From Bacillus thuringiensis (GTDB taxonomy: Bacteria > Bacillota > Bacilli > Bacillales > Bacillaceae_G): a DNA stretch of 64,000 nucleotides. A program made the position numbers and the translations under genes. Position 1 is the stretch's first letter. The number at the start of each line of letters is the position of its first letter. The notes beneath the pieces are model-generated. The model did no database searches. It saw only the letters and a program-made list of their open reading frames with translations, and had not been told where the DNA came from. Shown piece by piece: positions 60,771 to 64,000 of the stretch. Location: contig NZ_CP155561.1 in assembly GCF_022095615.2 (NCBI RefSeq), positions 124,001 through 188,000 of the forward strand, given 5' to 3'.

Positions 60771-61904
60771 ATGTCTATAGTAGAACAAACTTTTTATGAT
60801 TTTTTAGGAGCATCAAATGAACCATTTTTGAAGGTTACATTTGTCGCATTTTGGGATAAAAATAATCCTGAAGAATATAAGAAGATAGAACCGATATTAA
60901 AAGAACTTTCTGAAGAGGTACAAGATATTACATTTACACAGATAAGTTTTGAAAGACAAGAGGAAATTGGAAAGGTTACATTGCTTAGAGATATGGATAT
61001 CCGAACAGAAATGTATGGATCAAAATATATCTATAATAATGAACAGGATTTGAAAAATAATGATCCACTAATTCTTAGGATTTATTTAAATAGAAATATA
61101 ATAAACGAAAAAATTGGTATTTGTTCTAAAGAAGAATTGTTGGAGTTTCTGGGTGAATCTCAAAGAAATAAACATGATATATTAGAACTAACAACTCAAA
61201 ACTTTGAGGAAAAAGTAATCCAAGCAAAGGGTTCTGTTTTAGTAGCATTTATAGATAAAAATTTACCAGCGGTAGGCAAGGTTTTAGAGCCAATACTAGA
61301 AAAGTTATCGGAGGAAATACAAGGTGTCACATTTGCAAAATTTGAATTTAATCGCAATGACGCTGATGCTGATGATTTTCAAGAGAAATATGTATACTAC
61401 ACAGATGAATTTATGCTCTTCAGAAATGGAAATTATAAAGCTAGTCAAAGTTATTGTACGAAAGATGAAATACCTGAATTTCTTGAAAGAAATAGCTTAG
61501 ACACCCTCCATGTTCTAATGGACATTAAATTTATTAATGAGGGAGACGAAAGCTTCAATGATGCAGGTATGCCAAGGCCTTATGGAGAGATTTATATAGA
61601 AAAAAATAATGAGCTGGGTATTTATGGAAATATATTAGTATGGCAAGAAAAATATAATAGGCACCACACATCAATACTTACTCATAGATTTAGAACCGTT
61701 ATGGTATGTACAAATTCTGAAATAAACTCTTTAACTTTCTATGGTGATGTGAAAGAATACGATGAATACAGTGCCGATGATATTTTAGCTTATCCAGAAA
61801 ATAAAGTATCTGGTTCTCCAAATCAAACCATTAAACTTCCAGGTGAAGATGATAAGAGTTATGTAACAATTACATATACGGTAAAAGAGGGAGTTTGGTG
61901 GTAA
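60771..61904 (+). CDS. Protein with two degenerate thioredoxin-like domains and a C-terminal beta domain
   Basis: Residues 1-125 and 126-245 are two related domains. Each shows the thioredoxin outline (VTFVAFWDKNNPEEYKKIEPI and VLVAFIDKNLPAVGKVLEPI, followed by LSEE(V/I)Q(D/G)(I/V)TF), but the C-x-x-C site is replaced by D-K-N-x-P, so redox activity is unlikely. About 130 beta-rich residues follow (LHVLMDIKFINEGDESFNDA ... TITYTVKEGVWW), unrecognised. ATGGGGGAATATATA precedes the chosen ATG. Sharing the transposable unit with the Vip3-like gene suggests a helper, chaperone or second-component role, which is inference. Confidence 0.65.
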   Translation: MSIVEQTFYDFLGASNEPFLKVTFVAFWDKNNPEEYKKIEPILKELSEEVQDITFTQISFERQEEIGKVTLLRDMDIRTEMYGSKYIYNNEQDLKNNDPLILRIYLNRNIINEKIGICSKEELLEFLGESQRNKHDILELTTQNFEEKVIQAKGSVLVAFIDKNLPAVGKVLEPILEKLSEEIQGVTFAKFEFNRNDADADDFQEKYVYYTDEFMLFRNGNYKASQSYCTKDEIPEFLERNSLDTLHVLMDIKFINEGDESFNDAGMPRPYGEIYIEKNNELGIYGNILVWQEKYNRHHTSILTHRFRTVMVCTNSEINSLTFYGDVKEYDEYSADDILAYPENKVSGSPNQTIKLPGEDDKSYVTITYTVKEGVWW

Positions 61905-62078
61905 ATTACAAATTTATAATGATAAGTAATTTTCTTATTGTTATTGATTTTCTATTTTCTATTTTCTATTGCAGAATCCTTTTGGGATACTTTTTTTCGT
62001 ATCAAAAATCCAAAAATATAAATAGATAAGATCGGCGTTATCTCCTAAAGTTACATAAAAATTTTTAAAAATGAGTGT

Positions 62079-62120
62079 TTTGTAAGTGGCTCCAAATAAA
62101 AGGAATCGTTGCCGTACCCC
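62079..62120 (-). repeat. Right 42-bp terminal inverted repeat of the Vip3-like unit
   Basis: The complement starts GGGGTACGGCAACGATTC and contains TTGGAGCCACT, 38 of 42 identical with 57258-57299. The flank beyond it is GATTA, which does not match TACTA at the left, so a 5-bp target duplication is not preserved. Between 61905 and 62078 I see no gene. Confidence 0.85.
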
Positions 62121-62249
62121 GATTAGTGTTTATTGGAAATGCTAAACAAGGAGCAACAGAAGGGGAGTAATTTGCGAAAGAAGAAGTAATGCAATTTGCA
62201 TTATATATGTGAGAAATCATCATTACATTAATGAAAAGGAGTGTACGAA

Positions 62250-62450
62250 TTGGGATATTTCAACCCTGAATTAATGAAAAATAATCTAGACCAGGAAGAA
62301 GCAATACAAATTGTAAAAAACTATCTAAATAGATTAGCAGAAACATATGAAGATAAAGAGTATGCAGCAGAAGTTATTGAACGTATTTACAATGAGGATA
62401 CTACTTGCGAGGACATTGACTTTATTTTAGAGTGTAAAATGCTAACATAG
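62250..62450 (+). CDS. Small acidic unknown protein
   Basis: A TTG start 8 bases behind AAAAGGAG opens a 66-codon frame (GYFNPELMKNNLDQEEAIQI ... DIDFILECKMLT), helical and acidic. A GTG at 62241 overlaps the SD and is less likely. No family is recognised. The segment 62121-62240 before it may be the worn end of another gene (FIGNAKQGATEGE then stop). Confidence 0.45.
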   Translation: MGYFNPELMKNNLDQEEAIQIVKNYLNRLAETYEDKEYAAEVIERIYNEDTTCEDIDFILECKMLT

Positions 62451-62611
62451 GTGTATTATTTCCAAAAAAGAGATCTCTATAATAATATTTTGCGTTAATA
62501 CCATTTAAGAATCAAAAGAAGAAACGGGAAACATCGACTGGTTCGCAGGTGACATCGATAAAAATTGCCAAATATAAGTGGTGGTCAATGTATTCATCTA
62601 GAAACGTAAAA

Positions 62612-62637
62612 AAAAGACACTATAGAAAGTGTCTTTT
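62612..62637. terminator. Terminator
   Basis: AAAAGACACT pairs with AGTGTCTTTT around ATAGAA. The stretch 62451-62611 before it shows only short frames. Confidence 0.85.
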
Positions 62638-62665
62638 TTACGTTGACATACTAGGGGTAACGCCA

Positions 62666-62722
62666 CATGCCCATCAACTTAAGATTTTGAAATATCCCCA
62701 AGTGTAAAAAAACGTTATTTCT
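62666..62722 (+). mobile_element. Solo left end of an IS231-type element next to a Tn4430-like end
   Basis: CATGCCCATCAACTTAAG is the IS231 terminal repeat. The following 35 bases resemble the IS231 leader (CCCC-A-A-GT-AAAAAAACGTTATTTCT), then similarity stops. Just outside is GGGGTAACGCCA, close to the tip of Tn4430 (GGGGTACCGCCA), a known IS231 insertion hot spot. Confidence 0.75.
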
Positions 62723-62744
62723 CAGTTACTTGATTTTCAAAAAA

Positions 62745-62780
62745 AAGACTATCTTCTTGCTTGTGCATAGGGATAGTCTT
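62745..62780 (-). terminator. Terminator for the minus-strand gene remnant
   Basis: AAGACTATC pairs with GATAGTCTT; on the minus strand eight T follow. Confidence 0.8.
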
Positions 62781-62786
62781 CTTAAT

Positions 62787-62965
62787 TATTGATTAGTTGG
62801 AACAGCCTTTACAAACGGTGAGAATTTATTTTCATAGATACCTTAGCCTTTAAGATTATATAAGTCCAACGATTATTTTTGATTTTTAATAACTACTTCA
62901 GTCACGTCTAGCAATTTTCCCGGTTTAATATTATCCATAATAGACGTACCACCAGCATTTTAATG
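62787..62965 (-). pseudogene. Degraded end of an unknown gene
   Basis: On the minus strand a frame reads AGGTSIMDNIKPGKLLDVTE and stops at NQK. A second frame a little further reads ENKFSPFVKAVPTNQ and stops just before the terminator at 62745. The pieces look like one eroded C-terminus in different frames. No family is recognised. Confidence 0.35.
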
Positions 62966-63010
62966 AAAATATACACTAAGCAAATTTCATATGTACATTC
63001 TTTTATGTTA

Positions 63011-63697
63011 TCAACTACATCTTTCTAAAATAAGAGTTAATTCTTCATAGTTTGTTTGCATAACCCAATGCCCACCTCTTTGAATAGAATATACATCCCA
63101 TTTTCTCTCCTTTGCTATTTCAGCTGATCTTTGAAAAATAGGAGCCATTGGCCAATTTGCAGGATGATCAAGAATTTCTATATATGTATGTGGGATCTCA
63201 TTCATTATCGAATTATTCATTTCAATTGATTGTGTAAATGCTAATAGCGGCATAGCAACTTTTCTTTGATCTGACGCATTTCTTGGAACAATACGCCATC
63301 CATCTCCATGAACCTTTACTTCTTCTATAAAATGTGAAGACATTTCCGGACCAGAAATATCCATTACAGAATCTCCGTTATTTGGAATCATTGCATCAAT
63401 ATACACAATATTTTTAATGCATTCTGGAATAATATCTGCAACCCCGGTTATTACCATTCCAGCATAGCTATGCCCTACTAAAATAATTTCCTTTAATTTT
63501 TCATAGTGAATAACGTTCACAATATCTTGAATATATGTTTTTAATCCTACACCCGGATGTGCAAGATGCGCTCTTTCTCCAAGTCCCGTTAATGTAGGTG
63601 TATATACTTCATGTCCCTTTTTTCTCAGCTGTGTTGCAACTTCCCTCCAAACATATCCACCATCCCATGCACCGTGTACAAGTATAAATGTTGCCAT
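63011..63697 (-). CDS. Alpha/beta hydrolase (EstC / salicylate-esterase-like)
   Basis: The 228-residue protein has the oxyanion segment FILVHGAWDGGYVWREVA, the TLTGLGERAHL block typical of the EstC/methylesterase group, nucleophile elbow VGHSYAGMV, Asp region ILDHPANWPMAP and catalytic His in QRGGHWVMQTN. Substrates in the group include small esters and some pyrethroids. The ATG at 63697 has AGAGGGGAG upstream; an in-frame ATG at 63727 has none. Monocistronic, close to IS231. Confidence 0.85.
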   Translation of the reverse strand: MATFILVHGAWDGGYVWREVATQLRKKGHEVYTPTLTGLGERAHLAHPGVGLKTYIQDIVNVIHYEKLKEIILVGHSYAGMVITGVADIIPECIKNIVYIDAMIPNNGDSVMDISGPEMSSHFIEEVKVHGDGWRIVPRNASDQRKVAMPLLAFTQSIEMNNSIMNEIPHTYIEILDHPANWPMAPIFQRSAEIAKERKWDVYSIQRGGHWVMQTNYEELTLILERCS

Positions 63698-63776
63698 AAT
63701 ATATCTCCCCTCTAATACATTTAACATTTTATATTTCTGAAATCCATTATAATATATTTTTACAAAATTAACCTTA

Positions 63777-64000
63777 TATGTCCCTCAACTTAAGAGATTT
63801 TAATACCCTCAAATACAAAAAAGCGTTATTCTTTTTGTAAAAATATACAGAAAGGATGACGCTTTTTATGAGTCTTTCGATTCAAAGTGAATTACAATTA
63901 TTTTCTGAAGAATTATATGAATATCTTACTCCTTCATTTTTAGAAAATCTTGCTAGAAAACTAGGTTTTGTACAACGAAAACGTAAATTTTCAGGGCATG
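63777..64000 (+). mobile_element. IS231-type insertion sequence, 5' part
   Basis: The left terminal repeat TATGTCCCTCAACTTAAGAG resembles the IS231 end. The typical leader with GCGTTATTCTTTTTG follows and a transposase starts at 63868. The element continues past the right edge. It is a diverged copy relative to the solo end at 62666. Confidence 0.9.
63868..64000 (+). CDS. IS231 transposase (IS4 family), N-terminal part
   Basis: The first 44 codons read [43 protein letters not shown], matching the IS231 transposase N-terminus. AAAGGATGACGCTTTTT is the upstream region; the leader hairpin GCGTTATTC...GATGACGC is the known device that blocks translation of read-through transcripts. The frame is open to the window end. 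Confidence 0.92.
   Translation, partial: MSLSIQSELQLFSEELYEYLTPSFLENLARKLGFVQRKRKFSGH

Noticed and set aside
1..64000. tRNA or rRNA genes
   Set aside because: No cloverleaf-like or rRNA-like sequence was noticed on either strand; plasmid context makes them unlikely.

Overview
The window is almost certainly part of a large plasmid of the Bacillus cereus group (B. thuringiensis, B. cereus or B. anthracis relatives). The evidence is a TubZ/TubR/TubY maintenance module whose 435-residue TubZ matches the pXO1 RepX type in length and sequence style, AT-rich DNA with Bacillus ribosome-binding sites, an IS231 end at the right edge, and a Vip3-type insecticidal protein gene.

Layout. 1-7.4 kb is maintenance: a Replic_Relax-like protein, tubZ and tubR on the minus strand, a candidate centromere, tubY, iteron-like repeats on both sides of tubY, and a winged-helix protein that could be a second replication protein. 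8-27.4 kb is a surface and Tad-pilus region. It holds a TadZ-like operon with a TadE-like pseudopilin, an S-layer-anchored protein with 15 KPET repeats, a large secreted CARDB protein, a candidate type I toxin-antitoxin locus, and one long operon. That operon encodes CpaB, a MinD-like ATPase, CpaF, TadB, TadC, three Flp-like pilins, two WxL proteins, a WxL-binding protein and a prepilin peptidase. 27.4-38.5 kb is mixed: a cyclase-like protein; a gene split after its fifth base by a group II intron; a zincin and Toprim gene pair; an Rpn nuclease with a neighbouring small Rpn-tail-like protein; and a protein kinase. 39-50.6 kb is a Gram-positive type IV secretion operon (VirB2-like, PrgI, VirB4, VirB6-like, and a three-domain peptidoglycan hydrolase). 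No relaxase or VirD4 coupling protein lies in the window, so they must be elsewhere or absent. 50.6-64 kb is accessory DNA: a CPBP protease, a two-component system, a Tn3 transposase relic, a DUF418/thioredoxin operon, and a 4.9-kb unit bounded by 42-bp inverted repeats that carries a Vip3-like toxin with an extra carbohydrate-binding module plus a redoxin-like protein. An esterase and IS231 sequences complete it.

A recurring theme is regulation by leader termination. At least seven transcription units, including the Tad operon, the T4SS operon and the TadZ operon, have a promoter, then a strong hairpin with a T-run, and only then the ribosome-binding site. Several hairpins share the core GGACAAACC or GGACACACC. 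This suggests a plasmid-wide attenuation or antitermination regulon. The candidate type I toxin mRNA with long-range 5'-3' pairing and the Vip3-like transposable unit are the other observations most worth testing. All functional calls rest on reading motifs by eye; no database search was run.
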